Positions 52,868 to 61,860 of a DNA stretch of 64,000 nt are shown here, one piece after another; positions within the stretch are counted from its first letter, which is position 1, and each line of letters opens with the position of its first letter. The stretch comes from Arthrobacter sp. AQ5-05 (GTDB lineage: Bacteria; Actinomycetota; Actinomycetes; Actinomycetales; Micrococcaceae). A program made the translations under genes and the position numbers. The stretch is taken from NCBI RefSeq assembly GCF_003287975.1, contig NZ_QMKQ01000018.1, forward strand, positions 1-64,000, given 5' to 3'. The notes under the pieces are model-generated. The model saw only the letters and a program-made list of their open reading frames with translations, was not told the DNA's origin and searched no databases.

Positions 52868-53692
52868 TCACCGCAACCGAGATGAGGCCATGGTCGCCAC
52901 GAAGTGACCGATATTCACAAGGACAACGGCAGGCAATAGGATCCAAAGCATCCACTTTTCGGCTACGCCGGGAACACCCACGATGGCCGAAACAATGGAC
53001 AGCGCCAGGATGAGTAAGCTGAGTTCCACTGCATGAAGCATCTTGTGGAAGGGCAGGAAGCGGGCAGCAGAACGTAGTTTCCCCACTAGGCTGGTCTGCG
53101 ACACGGCACGTGCCTCCGCCGTGTCTGGTAGCTTGCCAAGACCTGCCATGCTTCGTGCCGCATGGACCATGAGGCTCTGGGAGCGGTTGAGCACCAGGAG
53201 CACCGAGAGAACCGCCGCGATAAAGAGCGTCGGCCATGCCTGTGCCGCATCGGCACCCTGGGTCTGCAGTTCAAGGAATACCCGGTAGCCCAAAGCGATG
53301 GGAATCAGTGCCTCGGTGGTGTGGTGACCCACCATGTCGATGAAGATGCCGCGCGGCGACTGCGTGCCTCGCCAGCGGGCTACTTCCCCATCGCTGCAGT
53401 CGAAGTAGAGCTGCACCTGCGACAGGACCACCGCCAACAGCGGCCCCCATACACCGGGGACCAGTAGTGCTGCCGACATGAGCCAACCCGCCAGGATCAT
53501 GAGCCCCGTAACACCGTTGGCGCTGATGCGGGTACGCACCAGCGCTGCGGTCAAATAGATTGAGATGTGTCGAAGGTAGAGTTCTGCGGTCCAATGCTCT
53601 GCGTTGCGCCGAGCTCGGACTTCCGGGGGCTGGCACACCGCGCGCAGCTGTTCGAGCGTCGGATTGCGTGGTCGAATAGTTTCATTGTTCAT
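52868..53692 (-). CDS. CDP-alcohol phosphatidyltransferase family membrane protein
   Basis: A 274-residue membrane protein with about six segments. The family motif D-x2-DG-x2-AR-x8-G-x3-D-x3-D appears as DCSDGEVARWRGTQSPRG then IFIDMVGHH: the first three Asp are present, but the last position is His. The neighbouring TagD-type gene makes a CDP-polyol that could be its donor. Start ATG 53692 overlaps the stop of the upstream GT2 gene (ATGA). A role in transferring a polyol or sugar phosphate in polymer assembly is inferred. Confidence 0.82.
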   Translation of the reverse strand: MNNETIRPRNPTLEQLRAVCQPPEVRARRNAEHWTAELYLRHISIYLTAALVRTRISANGVTGLMILAGWLMSAALLVPGVWGPLLAVVLSQVQLYFDCSDGEVARWRGTQSPRGIFIDMVGHHTTEALIPIALGYRVFLELQTQGADAAQAWPTLFIAAVLSVLLVLNRSQSLMVHAARSMAGLGKLPDTAEARAVSQTSLVGKLRSAARFLPFHKMLHAVELSLLILALSIVSAIVGVPGVAEKWMLWILLPAVVLVNIGHFVATMASSRLR

Positions 53693-54735
53693 GAACGCAC
53701 CCGCCCCCTGTCCAAGGTACCTTGAGCGCCACGAACACGACCCTTCACGAAGCCAACGGCCCAAGGGAAATGAATGGTCGGGAAAACACCTAGCATTAAA
53801 AGCTTTTCTTTCAGGGTTGTTCGCTTGCCGGTCAGCGTCGCAAATACCACTAGACCGGCGTAGGCCACCGGTGCGAGCTTCAACAAGTTGAGGACCACCC
53901 TTACGGTGTTGGGGGCATCGGTTGTCAGCCACGGGTCAATCAACCAGGCAACGGCTCCCAGGGTGGTTCCGACAACCATTAACGGCGGCAGGTCATGGCG
54001 GATCGATTTTCCGGCCGGGTAACGACGTGACAGTTCGCCCCGCCAGACACCCGAGGCATAAGACTGCGCTGCCAGAGCCTTGTACTTGTCGCGAGGGTAG
54101 TATGCGGTCTCAAGTTCTGGATCAAACCACACCTTGAATCCGGCTTGGCGAATACGCAGGCATAGTTCCCAATCTTGGGCACGGTGCAGCGATTCGTCGT
54201 AGTAGCCGACTTCGTCAAAGACCTCGCGGCGAAAAATACCCAGGTAGGCAGATTCCGAGGGTCCCTCCGGGGCACCGCTGTGATAGGCCGCTCCGCCAAG
54301 ACCCCACGGGGAGTGATAAGCGGCCGCCACCGCGCGCTGAAGCGGATTCTTCCCCTGCGCATCCATGAGTCCGCCGACGTCGTGTGCATCCACCCGGAAC
54401 ATTGTCTCGACACCGCGGGCCGTGTAGTTGGGCGCAAGTTCGCTGTGCGCATCTACGCGCACCACGATCGGGTATTGCGAGGCTTTGATCGCCAGATTCA
54501 GGCCTATCGGAGTGCGCCCCTGCGGGTTATGGACCAGCTTGACCCTGGAATCCTCGGCTGCCAACGCCGCGGCGACTTCGTCAGTGAAATCGGTGCTGGG
54601 GCCAAGCGCCAGTACGATTTCCTTGTCGCCGGCGTAGTCCTGGCCAAGCACGCTGGCGACGGCATCTCGCAGGTACCCGGCTTCATTGAGCACCGGCATC
54701 ACGTACGAAACGCCTAGGTTGATTGTCTTCGTCAC
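53689..54735 (-). CDS. GT2 glycosyltransferase with C-terminal membrane segments
   Basis: A 348-residue family 2 enzyme resembling exopolysaccharide glucuronyl- or glucosyltransferases. GT-A motifs are VSYVMPVLNEAGYLRDAVAS, the metal site VVRVDAHSELAP, and HRAQDWELCLRIRQAGFKVW. Two hydrophobic segments follow residue 265 (VGTTLGAVAWLIDPWL, LLKLAPVAYAGLVVFATL). GTG 54735 overlaps the tagH stop, so translation is coupled to the exporter genes. Confidence 0.87.
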   Translation of the reverse strand: MTKTINLGVSYVMPVLNEAGYLRDAVASVLGQDYAGDKEIVLALGPSTDFTDEVAAALAAEDSRVKLVHNPQGRTPIGLNLAIKASQYPIVVRVDAHSELAPNYTARGVETMFRVDAHDVGGLMDAQGKNPLQRAVAAAYHSPWGLGGAAYHSGAPEGPSESAYLGIFRREVFDEVGYYDESLHRAQDWELCLRIRQAGFKVWFDPELETAYYPRDKYKALAAQSYASGVWRGELSRRYPAGKSIRHDLPPLMVVGTTLGAVAWLIDPWLTTDAPNTVRVVLNLLKLAPVAYAGLVVFATLTGKRTTLKEKLLMLGVFPTIHFPWAVGFVKGRVRGAQGTLDRGRVRS

Positions 54736-55595
54736 TTCTTTTTGCCCTTATAGGCGTTGACGACGGTCTTGGCATCCCCGTCCATCATCAGTACGCCCTT
54801 CTCGATCCAGATCGCCCTGTTGCAGGTGTCCAGGATCGAGTTCATGGAGTGCGAAACCAGGAAGATGGTGCCGGCGTTTTCCCGGATTTCACGGATCTTG
54901 GCCTCGCTTCGCTTACGGAAGCGGGCATCGCCCACGGCAAGCGCCTCATCTACGATGAGGATGTCGTGCTGCTTCGAAGCAGCGATCGCAAATTTCAGGC
55001 GCGCGGACATTCCGGAACTGTAGGTACGCATCGGCAGGTCAATGAATTCCTCAAGTTCTGCGAACTTGATGATGTCGTCGCGCATCTGGTTGATTTCCTG
55101 GCGGTTATAGCCGAGCGCCAGACCGCCAAGCATGATGTTCTTGTCACCGGACAAATCGGCAATCAGTGCAGCGCCAACACCAAGCATGTTCGGACGCGAA
55201 GATGCATAGACAGATCCGGCCGCCGGCGTAGTCAGCCCAGTGATCGTTCGCATGAGGGTAGATTTCCCTGAACCGTTCGAGCCAATGATCCCGATGGATT
55301 CGTTCTCGTAGGCAACGAAGGAAACACCTTTCACCGCATGCACTTCACGGATTCCTCGAGCCGATGCTTGCAGCAAACGTTTGGCTCCGGCGGATCCGGC
55401 GGCTTTCCCGCTCGCGTATACCTGGTACTTGACGTGGAGGTCATCAACGATGACAACCGGTGTACGGGATTCATCGATCTTGATGGTCGATGCCGCCGGG
55501 GCGTCGTGGGGTTCCAGATCGTAGACAGGTTTCGGTTCGAATTTGCCGTGTAGACGGGGGTTGATCAGATCATCGAAGTTAGTCAACTCGACCAT
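54732..55595 (-). CDS. tagH: Polysaccharide/teichoic acid ABC exporter, ATP-binding subunit
   Basis: The 287-residue ATPase drives export of the undecaprenyl-linked polymer with the TagG-type permease. Walker A is IGIIGSNGSGKSTLMRTI, the ABC signature is MRTYSSGMSARLKFAIA, Walker B is DILIVDEALAVGDARF, and the H-loop is VSHSMNSI. Residues 1-70 are an extension seen in TagH-type exporters. ATG 55595 (GAGGAG 4 nt upstream) lies 17 bp inside the end of the permease gene. Confidence 0.92.
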   Translation of the reverse strand: MVELTNFDDLINPRLHGKFEPKPVYDLEPHDAPAASTIKIDESRTPVVIVDDLHVKYQVYASGKAAGSAGAKRLLQASARGIREVHAVKGVSFVAYENESIGIIGSNGSGKSTLMRTITGLTTPAAGSVYASSRPNMLGVGAALIADLSGDKNIMLGGLALGYNRQEINQMRDDIIKFAELEEFIDLPMRTYSSGMSARLKFAIAASKQHDILIVDEALAVGDARFRKRSEAKIREIRENAGTIFLVSHSMNSILDTCNRAIWIEKGVLMMDGDAKTVVNAYKGKKK

Positions 55596-56427
55596 AACGC
55601 TCCTCGGCTGCCCAGAAGTAGATGGTGCCACCAACGAGGGCGACCACGGCCCAGACTGCCATGACAATCCAATAGAACGAGGGGTACTCCACACCGTTCA
55701 TAATGGACCCGCGGGCAACCTGAAGGGCCTGGTAGATCGGATGGAAATCAAACAAACGCACGAGAAAAGGGAATGCATTCAGGACCCTCTCGACGGGGAA
55801 GAGCACGCCGGAGGTGAAGAAAAGTATCCGCGTAATCAACGGGAGAATCTGCGTGAAGTCACGAATGTGCACAGTCAACCGGGCGCAGATCAAGGCCATG
55901 CCAGTGTTGAACATGGTGAACAGTACCAACACTGGAACGATCATCAGCCAGCTCCAGCGTGGATATGTTCCCAAGATCATGCAGTACACGTACATGACTA
56001 CAACCATGGGGACCAGTGTCAAGAATTGCTGGATTACCGCGGAAATCACTAGTGTGATGCGCGGGAAGGCCAGCGATTGCACCAGTGCCGCATTCCCGGT
56101 AATTGCTTTTGCCCCGGTGGTTACGGATCCCGCAAAGAACTCAAAGAGGAATACGCCAATGACGACGTAAACGGGGAAGTCATGGCCTCGGCTACCACCC
56201 TGCAGGATTCCGAATATAAACCCATACATCAGGGCGTTCATGGTTGGCTTGATGACTACCCACAACATGCCGAGGCGGTTGCGTTGGTTCGAAGACTGCA
56301 GTCTGCTTTTGGCCAACTCGTACGCGAAATCGCGCCTGCCCCAGGCTTGCTTCAGATAGCTCACCAGTCCTGGGCGAGCACCAACCCTGTGCAGGCCGTA
56401 CTTCGCCGCATATTCGGCAGCTGTCAT
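55579..56427 (-). CDS. tagG: Polysaccharide/teichoic acid ABC exporter, permease subunit
   Basis: A 282-residue ABC-2 membrane protein with six segments. FAYELAKSRLQSSNQRNRLG is the conserved amphipathic entry helix, and the second half has FTSGVLFPVERVLNAFPFLV and FHPIYQALQVARG, both typical of TagG/RfbA exporters. ATG 56427 (MTAAEYAAKYGLHRVG) was chosen because homologs start in this region; GTG 56451 is an in-frame alternative. Pairs with tagH. Confidence 0.9.
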   Translation of the reverse strand: MTAAEYAAKYGLHRVGARPGLVSYLKQAWGRRDFAYELAKSRLQSSNQRNRLGMLWVVIKPTMNALMYGFIFGILQGGSRGHDFPVYVVIGVFLFEFFAGSVTTGAKAITGNAALVQSLAFPRITLVISAVIQQFLTLVPMVVVMYVYCMILGTYPRWSWLMIVPVLVLFTMFNTGMALICARLTVHIRDFTQILPLITRILFFTSGVLFPVERVLNAFPFLVRLFDFHPIYQALQVARGSIMNGVEYPSFYWIVMAVWAVVALVGGTIYFWAAEERYGRVD

Positions 56428-56561
56428 AATTCTCGATACCTCGTTGATCACGGTTGTCTCGTCGGCTATGGCCGACGAACCTATTGAAGTCTAGTAGATG
56501 CGCGTACTGAAGGCCGATTGGCATCGTCCCATTTCACGATGTGTGATCTATGCATCACTTC

Positions 56562-57617
56562 TCAATGCGTTAAGTTTGCGCTGTCCAAGTAGGCCCGAAG
56601 GGTGTCGGTGCGAAGCGCCTTGCCGATCTCCACGATTGCCTTTTCGTCACGAAGCTCAATCGATTCCCCGCCAGGCGACGTACTGCTTCCGGCAGTTGGC
56701 AGGGTGAACATTTCGATGCCAGAAGCTCGCAGGCCTTTCAGCTGAAGCCCCAATCCAGCGGCTGTTGCCGCATCAAAACCATCATCCAGCGAAAGATACG
56801 GGGAAATCTTGTCGATGACCTCATAGACTGTAGCTGGATTGGTCAAGGTGTCTTTGGACAGCAGTCCATTCATGACAGCCTTGATGAATTTCTGCTGGTT
56901 CTTCACGCGTTGGTAGTCGCCGTCGACGAACGGCTTTCGTTCACGGACGAACCTCAGGGCCTGGTTGCCTTTAAGAACAACATCACCCACAGGGTAAAAA
57001 TACTTTTTGTTATCCGTCGAATAGAACTCAATGTCGTTGCGAACGGTGACTCCGCCGAGTGCAGTTGTGAGTTCCTTGAAACCATCGAAGTCAATCATGG
57101 CCACATGGTCGATCTTGGTATCCAGCATGCCTTCGATCGTTTGAACGACCAGAGGCACACCGCCCAGCGCCATTGATGCATTGATTTTTTGGCGCCCATA
57201 TCCAGGAATGTCAGTGTAGAGATCACGCACGATCGACATTACGTATACGCCTTTGCGATCCTCTGGGATGTGCATCAGCATCATCGAGTCGGATCGCTGA
57301 TCCGTGCCCCCGCCCTGCAGCAAGTCCGACGTCTCCGAGCCGTCTGCACCGTGGTCGACGCCCAACAACAGGAAATTCAAGGAACCGTCCTCGGGGTTCT
57401 TGACCGGGCGCAATTCCTCGTCGGGGAAAGCCTCTGCAATTACCTGCGTCTTGTTGTCAAACGTCTGGGCAAGACTACCGAGGTAGGTACTGGCCACAAC
57501 TGCCGCCACGACCACCACGGCAATCGCGCTCAGAAGCACAACCAGGCCAGTGCGTTTCTTTCGACGGGCCAGCCGCCGCGGTAGGTAACCGCCTTCAAAT
57601 TCTCTATTGTCAGTCAA
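56562..57617 (-). CDS. LytR-CpsA-Psr (LCP) family glycopolymer ligase
   Basis: LCP enzymes transfer undecaprenyl-linked wall polymers to peptidoglycan outside the cell. The 351-residue protein has one N-terminal membrane anchor (TGLVVLLSAIAVVVVAAVVA) and an LCP domain with RSDSMMLMHIPEDRKGVYVM, SIVRDLYTDIPGYGRQKINA (Arg and Lys contacting the pyrophosphate), and ALRFVRERKPFVDGDYQRVK. Start TTG 57617 has GGAG 7 nt upstream. First gene of the tagGH/GT2 operon, and the expected final step of this locus. Confidence 0.92.
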   Translation of the reverse strand: MTDNREFEGGYLPRRLARRKKRTGLVVLLSAIAVVVVAAVVASTYLGSLAQTFDNKTQVIAEAFPDEELRPVKNPEDGSLNFLLLGVDHGADGSETSDLLQGGGTDQRSDSMMLMHIPEDRKGVYVMSIVRDLYTDIPGYGRQKINASMALGGVPLVVQTIEGMLDTKIDHVAMIDFDGFKELTTALGGVTVRNDIEFYSTDNKKYFYPVGDVVLKGNQALRFVRERKPFVDGDYQRVKNQQKFIKAVMNGLLSKDTLTNPATVYEVIDKISPYLSLDDGFDAATAAGLGLQLKGLRASGIEMFTLPTAGSSTSPGGESIELRDEKAIVEIGKALRTDTLRAYLDSANLTH

Positions 57618-57698
57618 TCAACGTCTCCATCAGACCAGAACGAGAAGCCTTGGACGACTCGAGGCAATGTTTCGGTCGACAACTTTCGCACAAACAAA

Positions 57699-57743
57699 GC
57701 AAGGCTAACCAACACCCCTGTGAGGATGCTGGGTTAGCCTTGC
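57699..57743 (-). terminator. Hairpin terminator of galU
   Basis: GCAAGGCTAACC (57699-57710) pairs with GGTTAGCCTTGC (57732-57743) around a 21-nt loop, 15 bp after the galU stop on the minus strand. A run of A/T (TTTGTTTG on the minus strand) follows. Confidence 0.75.
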
Positions 57744-57757
57744 CAACAAGAAGAATC

Positions 57758-58654
57758 CTAGCGCCCGGTGACGAATTCCTTGAGCCATGGAAGTAGTTCC
57801 GGGCCGATGTCCGACCGCTCAGTTGCCAAGGAAATTACTGCCTGAAGGTAACTCAGCTTGTCGCCGGTGTCGTATCGGCGACCCCGGAAGACCACCGCGT
57901 GAACGCCACTGCCCGGGCCCTCTGCCACGGCCAAGGTCTCCAGAGCGTCGGTCAACTGTATCTCGTCACCGCGTCCAGGCTTCGTCTCTTCGAGTACCTC
58001 GAAGACACGCGGGTGAAGCACGTAACGCCCGATGACCGCGAGGTTTGACGGGGCATCCTCAACTGCGGGCTTTTCCACCAACCCGTTGACCTTGACGTAA
58101 TCTTCGCCGTTTACGGCCGAAACATCAGCACACCCGTAAGCGCTAATCTGTGCTGGATCCACTTCCATCAGCGCGATAACCGAACCACCGGTCTTCTCTT
58201 GCACGTCGATCATGATCGAGAGAAGATCGTCCCGTTCGTCGATGAGGTCATCACCGAGCAAGACAGCGAAGGCTTCTTCTCCGACATGCTGTTTGGCGCA
58301 GAGCACGGCGTGTCCGAGACCCTTCGGGTCACGTTGTCGGATGTAGTGGATATCTCCCAGAGCCGTGGCGCCCTGCACCAGCTGCAATTTCTCGGTGTCG
58401 CCCTTGGCCTCGAGGGTTGCTTCGAGGGAAGGGACCCGGTCAAAGTGATCTTCCAGCGCGCGCTTGTTTCGCCCAGTGATCATCAGTACATCGGTGAGTC
58501 CGGCCTTCGACGCCTCGGCCACGACATATTGGATGGCTGGCTGGTCAACGACGGGCAGCATTTCCTTGGGCATGGCCTTGGTCGCTGGCAAAAAACGCGT
58601 CCCCAACCCTGCCGCAGGGATAACGGCCTTAATTACACGCCTACTTTGAGTCAT
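57758..58654 (-). CDS. galU: UTP-glucose-1-phosphate uridylyltransferase GalU
   Basis: Makes UDP-glucose, a donor for the glycosyltransferases of this locus. The 298 residues begin with the pyrophosphorylase motif VIPAAGLGTRFLPATKAMPK, then EMLPVVDQPAIQYVVAEASK, AVLLGDDLIDERDDLL and GLVEKPAVEDAPSNLAVIGR. Start ATG 58654. It lies directly upstream of the LCP gene but is separated by its own terminator. Confidence 0.94.
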   Translation of the reverse strand: MTQSRRVIKAVIPAAGLGTRFLPATKAMPKEMLPVVDQPAIQYVVAEASKAGLTDVLMITGRNKRALEDHFDRVPSLEATLEAKGDTEKLQLVQGATALGDIHYIRQRDPKGLGHAVLCAKQHVGEEAFAVLLGDDLIDERDDLLSIMIDVQEKTGGSVIALMEVDPAQISAYGCADVSAVNGEDYVKVNGLVEKPAVEDAPSNLAVIGRYVLHPRVFEVLEETKPGRGDEIQLTDALETLAVAEGPGSGVHAVVFRGRRYDTGDKLSYLQAVISLATERSDIGPELLPWLKEFVTGR

Positions 58655-58703
58655 GCCTTCGACTTTACGTCATCCAATGCATAAACATCGAACCCATTTG
58701 GGC

Positions 58704-59180
58704 CTATTTTGAGCTACTTCGAAGTCTCTTGAGGACGGTTCGCGGCAAGTAATCATCCACGTCGCCACCGAGGGATTCAACTTCTTTCAACAAGGAAGAT
58801 GACAGATGCGTATAGCGGTTGTCGGCGGCCAAGAAAACCGTTTCCACACCAGTCAGGTGGCGGTTCATAACTGCCATGGGGGTCTCATACTGGTAGTCAA
58901 CGGTGGATCGAAGGCCCTTGACGATCGCGTCGGCCCCGTGCAGCTTGCAAAAATCGGCGAGCAGTCCATCACCCATTGGCTCAACGCTCACGCCACGCAG
59001 ACCCCCAATCGTTTCCCGAACCATTTTGAGGCGTTCTTCGGGTGCGAAACGATACTTCTTGGCATAGTTGGTTGACACAGCCACGATAACCTCGTCAAAG
59101 AGGTTGCTGGCACGGGCAATGATCTCAACATGACCATTGTGGATGGGGTCAAATGACCCGGGGCAGACGGCTCGACGCAT
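58704..59180 (-). CDS. coaD: Phosphopantetheine adenylyltransferase CoaD
   Basis: Forms dephospho-CoA from 4'-phosphopantetheine and ATP. The HxGH motif is in AVCPGSFDPIHNGHVEIIAR, and the end motif is NRYTHLSSSLLKEVESLGGD. ATG 59180 (MRRAVCPG) gives 158 residues, the normal length; TTG 59189 is an in-frame alternative. In related genomes coaD is followed by DUF177 and rpmF; here 19 kb of glycopolymer genes separates them. Confidence 0.94.
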   Translation of the reverse strand: MRRAVCPGSFDPIHNGHVEIIARASNLFDEVIVAVSTNYAKKYRFAPEERLKMVRETIGGLRGVSVEPMGDGLLADFCKLHGADAIVKGLRSTVDYQYETPMAVMNRHLTGVETVFLAADNRYTHLSSSLLKEVESLGGDVDDYLPRTVLKRLRSSSK

Positions 59181-59289
59181 ACCTTGCAATCTATCAACTC
59201 GGCTATATGCTCAGTTGCTTCCAATGCTTTGATGACACAACGTGTCGTTTCCCGGTGGGTTGCCCACGGAGCCGCTCGATGAAGGGATA

Positions 59290-60510
59290 ATGAGAGCCAT
59301 GCCCTCATTCGAATTTCCTTGGCAGCGCATGGCTGCAGGCGCCAACCTACTATCTCCCAACGGCGACCTTGGAGTCACCATCTTCGAGGAGATCACCACC
59401 CTCGCTGCGAAGCACGAGGCCATCAACCTGGGACAAGGCTTCCCCGACACCGACGGGCCTAGAGTCTTCAAGGCCAAAGCTGCACACGGTATTTCAGGGC
59501 ACCTTAACCAATATGCCCCGGGTTCCGGAATACTCCCCCTCCGCATGGCTATCGCAGATCACCAGAAACGGTTCTACGGGTTGGACGTCAACCCGGAGAA
59601 CGAAGTGGTCGTCACCACGGGCGCAACCGAAGCGATCGCTGCTGCCGTTCTTGCCTTCGTGAAGCCCGGAGACGAGGTCATCACCTTCGAGCCGTACTAC
59701 GACTCATATGGTGCAACCATCGGCTTGGCTGGCGGAGTCCACAAGACGGTCGCGCTGCACGCGCCGGATTTCCAGCCAGACCTCACGGAACTCGGCAAAG
59801 CGTTCACCTCGCGCACACGGATGGTGGTGTTGAACAACCCGCATAATCCCACCGGTGCCGCCTTTGGCCGGGAGCTGCTCGCCGAGATCGTTGCATTGGC
59901 CAAACAGCACGATTGCCTCATCGTCTCGGATGAAGTCTACGAGCATCTCACTTTTGGTTTTTCCCATATCCCTATCGCCACCCTTCCTGGGGCTTGGGAT
60001 CGCACCATCACCATTTCATCGGCGGGCAAGACCTTTTCCTTTACCGGTTGGAAGGTCGGCTGGGCCACCGGACCTGCCGATCTTGTTGCGGCCGTACGAA
60101 CGGTCAAGCAGTTCCTGAGCTATTCCTCCGGCACGGCATTCCAACCGGCGGTTGCCGAGGCGCTGGCTAGCGAGACCAACTTCTTTACGGATTTCGCCCA
60201 TGATCTTGGTCAGCGCAGCGAGATACTGGCCAAGGGCCTTGAATCGGCTGGAATGACGGTTTACCGTCCGAAAGGAACCTACTTCATCGTCGCCGACGTG
60301 GCACCCCTCGGTTTTGACAACGCGTTGGAGCTGGCGCGTCAAATGCCCGAAACGATCGGCGTCGCAAGCATCCCGCTGTCCGTCTTCTGCCATGAAGAAG
60401 GCGCGGAGCGCACACGCACTCTGATGCGTTTTGCCTTCTGCAAGAAGCCTGAGCTTCTCAACGAGGCGTCCCGAAGGCTGTCCCTGCTCGCGGCAAAGCT
60501 GGGTGGCTGA
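59290..60510 (+). CDS. Class I/II PLP-dependent aminotransferase (DapC/methionine aminotransferase-like)
   Basis: A 406-residue fold-type I aminotransferase. Motifs are INLGQGFPDTDGP, NQYAPGSGILPLR, VVTTGATEAIAAAV, VVLNNPHNPTGAAF, VSDEVYEHLTFGF, and the PLP lysine in SSAGKTFSFTGWKVGW, with the final Arg in LMRFAFCKK. This fits N-succinyldiaminopimelate, methionine or kynurenine-type aminotransferases; the substrate is not decided. ATG 59290 has GAAGGG 4 nt upstream; ATG 59299 is possible. It is divergent from coaD. Confidence 0.87.
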   Translation: MRAMPSFEFPWQRMAAGANLLSPNGDLGVTIFEEITTLAAKHEAINLGQGFPDTDGPRVFKAKAAHGISGHLNQYAPGSGILPLRMAIADHQKRFYGLDVNPENEVVVTTGATEAIAAAVLAFVKPGDEVITFEPYYDSYGATIGLAGGVHKTVALHAPDFQPDLTELGKAFTSRTRMVVLNNPHNPTGAAFGRELLAEIVALAKQHDCLIVSDEVYEHLTFGFSHIPIATLPGAWDRTITISSAGKTFSFTGWKVGWATGPADLVAAVRTVKQFLSYSSGTAFQPAVAEALASETNFFTDFAHDLGQRSEILAKGLESAGMTVYRPKGTYFIVADVAPLGFDNALELARQMPETIGVASIPLSVFCHEEGAERTRTLMRFAFCKKPELLNEASRRLSLLAAKLGG

Positions 60511-60512
60511 AC

Positions 60513-61292
60513 GTGGTGCAACGTGCCAGCCGCTGGCTCAGCAACCTCGGGGCCCACGCCACCTTGGAGGAGGACGCCTTCGTTACCGGAGCATGGGTCC
60601 TTGCCCTGGGCGGCGCGGAACAATCCCACGTAAACGTAGACCACCCCGAGCAGATCTTCTACGAGTACCTTCGACGACTGGCCAACCATGTGGACGAGCA
60701 GGCCGCGCCCGGAGCCCCCTTGCGGGTTCTCCATCTCGGGGCCGGCGCATTGACCTTGGCACGCTACATCGAGAAGAAGCGCCCCGGAAGCCAGCAGGTA
60801 GCCGTAGACCTCGAACGAGAACTACTCGACTTTGTCCTGGAGGCTCTCCCCATGGACGACCCCAAAAACCTGAAGACCATTATTGGGGACGCGCGGCGGG
60901 TACTGACCGAGGAACTGGCCGCTGAGAAATTCGACATCATCGTCCTGGATATCTTCAGCGGTTCCGGGGCACCGCATCATTTGACCTCTCCCGGTTTCTA
61001 TTCCGAGATGAACGCGTTGCTGCGGCCCGGCGGGATCGTGCTGGTGAACGTGGGCGACGATCCGCCATTTTCCTTTGCCGACTCCCAGATTCAGGCCATG
61101 TCACATGTCTTTCAAACCCTCATCGCCAGCGCCCCGACCGAGATCTTTTCCCGGAAGTACCCGGGAAACATGATTCTGGCCGGCACCCAATCAAAGATCG
61201 ACATGGCCATGGTGGATCGGTTGCGGGCCGCAGGCCCGCACCCGGGAACGGTGCTATTCGGCAGCGATCTGGACGGGTTCGGCAAACCATAA
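60513..61292 (+). CDS. Spermidine synthase-like SAM-binding protein
   Basis: A 259-residue protein with the spermine/spermidine synthase Rossmann fold: LRVLHLGAGALTLARYI (SAM-type motif), VAVDLERELLDFVLEAL, IIGDARRVLTEELA and FDIIVLDIFSGSGAP in place of the usual DxxDP motif. Such proteins in actinobacteria often have no proven polyamine role. GTG 60513 follows the aminotransferase stop by 2 bp, so the two are co-transcribed. The 3' end overlaps rsmD on the opposite strand by 39 bp. Confidence 0.82.
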   Translation: MVQRASRWLSNLGAHATLEEDAFVTGAWVLALGGAEQSHVNVDHPEQIFYEYLRRLANHVDEQAAPGAPLRVLHLGAGALTLARYIEKKRPGSQQVAVDLERELLDFVLEALPMDDPKNLKTIIGDARRVLTEELAAEKFDIIVLDIFSGSGAPHHLTSPGFYSEMNALLRPGGIVLVNVGDDPPFSFADSQIQAMSHVFQTLIASAPTEIFSRKYPGNMILAGTQSKIDMAMVDRLRAAGPHPGTVLFGSDLDGFGKP

Positions 61293-61853
61293 CCGCGTCT
61301 CGCCGTATTTCTTATCGGCGAACTTCTCCAGGCCGGCGGGCCAGGTGGGCTCGGCGGATCGGGCTGAGCGTTCGACCACCACCGTTGCCCCGACATCGAG
61401 CACCAGCGAAACCTTTTCCAGGGTCTTGGCGAGCTCGTCGTTTGTCAGCGGGTAGGGCGGATCCATGAACACCAAGTCCCAGGTCTTTCCTGCGCTGCCG
61501 CCGGGAACCGGGGCAAAGGAATCAAGGACCGAATCCACCGAGCCGCGACGAACGCTGACCAGGTCATTGCGCAGGGCCTTGTTGACGAGGCCGGCGTTGG
61601 CCTGGCATACGGCCACGGCCTTGGGCGCAAGCTCCACGAGCAATACGGAACGCGCCCCGCGGCTAGCTGCCTCGACGCCGAGCGACCCGGCACCCGCGTA
61701 CAGGTCAAGGACCCTGGCGTTGGTCAGCACGTCATAGCTCTCGAGCCTGGAAAACAACGCTTCCTTGACGCGGTCGGTGGTGGGCCGGGTGGAGTCACCC
61801 GGCACGCTCTTCAGTGGTGTGCCTCCGGCGGCGCCGGCCACGATACGACTCAT
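61254..61853 (-). CDS. rsmD: 16S rRNA (guanine966-N2)-methyltransferase RsmD
   Basis: Methylates G966 of 16S rRNA. In 199 residues it has RIVAGAAGGTPLKSVPGD, the SAM motif VLDLYAGAGSLGVEAASRGA and the catalytic MDPPYPL motif. It starts 7 bp after recG and is probably co-transcribed with it. The end overlaps the converging spermidine-synthase-like gene by 39 bp. Confidence 0.95.
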   Translation of the reverse strand: MSRIVAGAAGGTPLKSVPGDSTRPTTDRVKEALFSRLESYDVLTNARVLDLYAGAGSLGVEAASRGARSVLLVELAPKAVAVCQANAGLVNKALRNDLVSVRRGSVDSVLDSFAPVPGGSAGKTWDLVFMDPPYPLTNDELAKTLEKVSLVLDVGATVVVERSARSAEPTWPAGLEKFADKKYGETRLWFAEPVQIAAE

Positions 61854-61860
61854 GGTGGAT

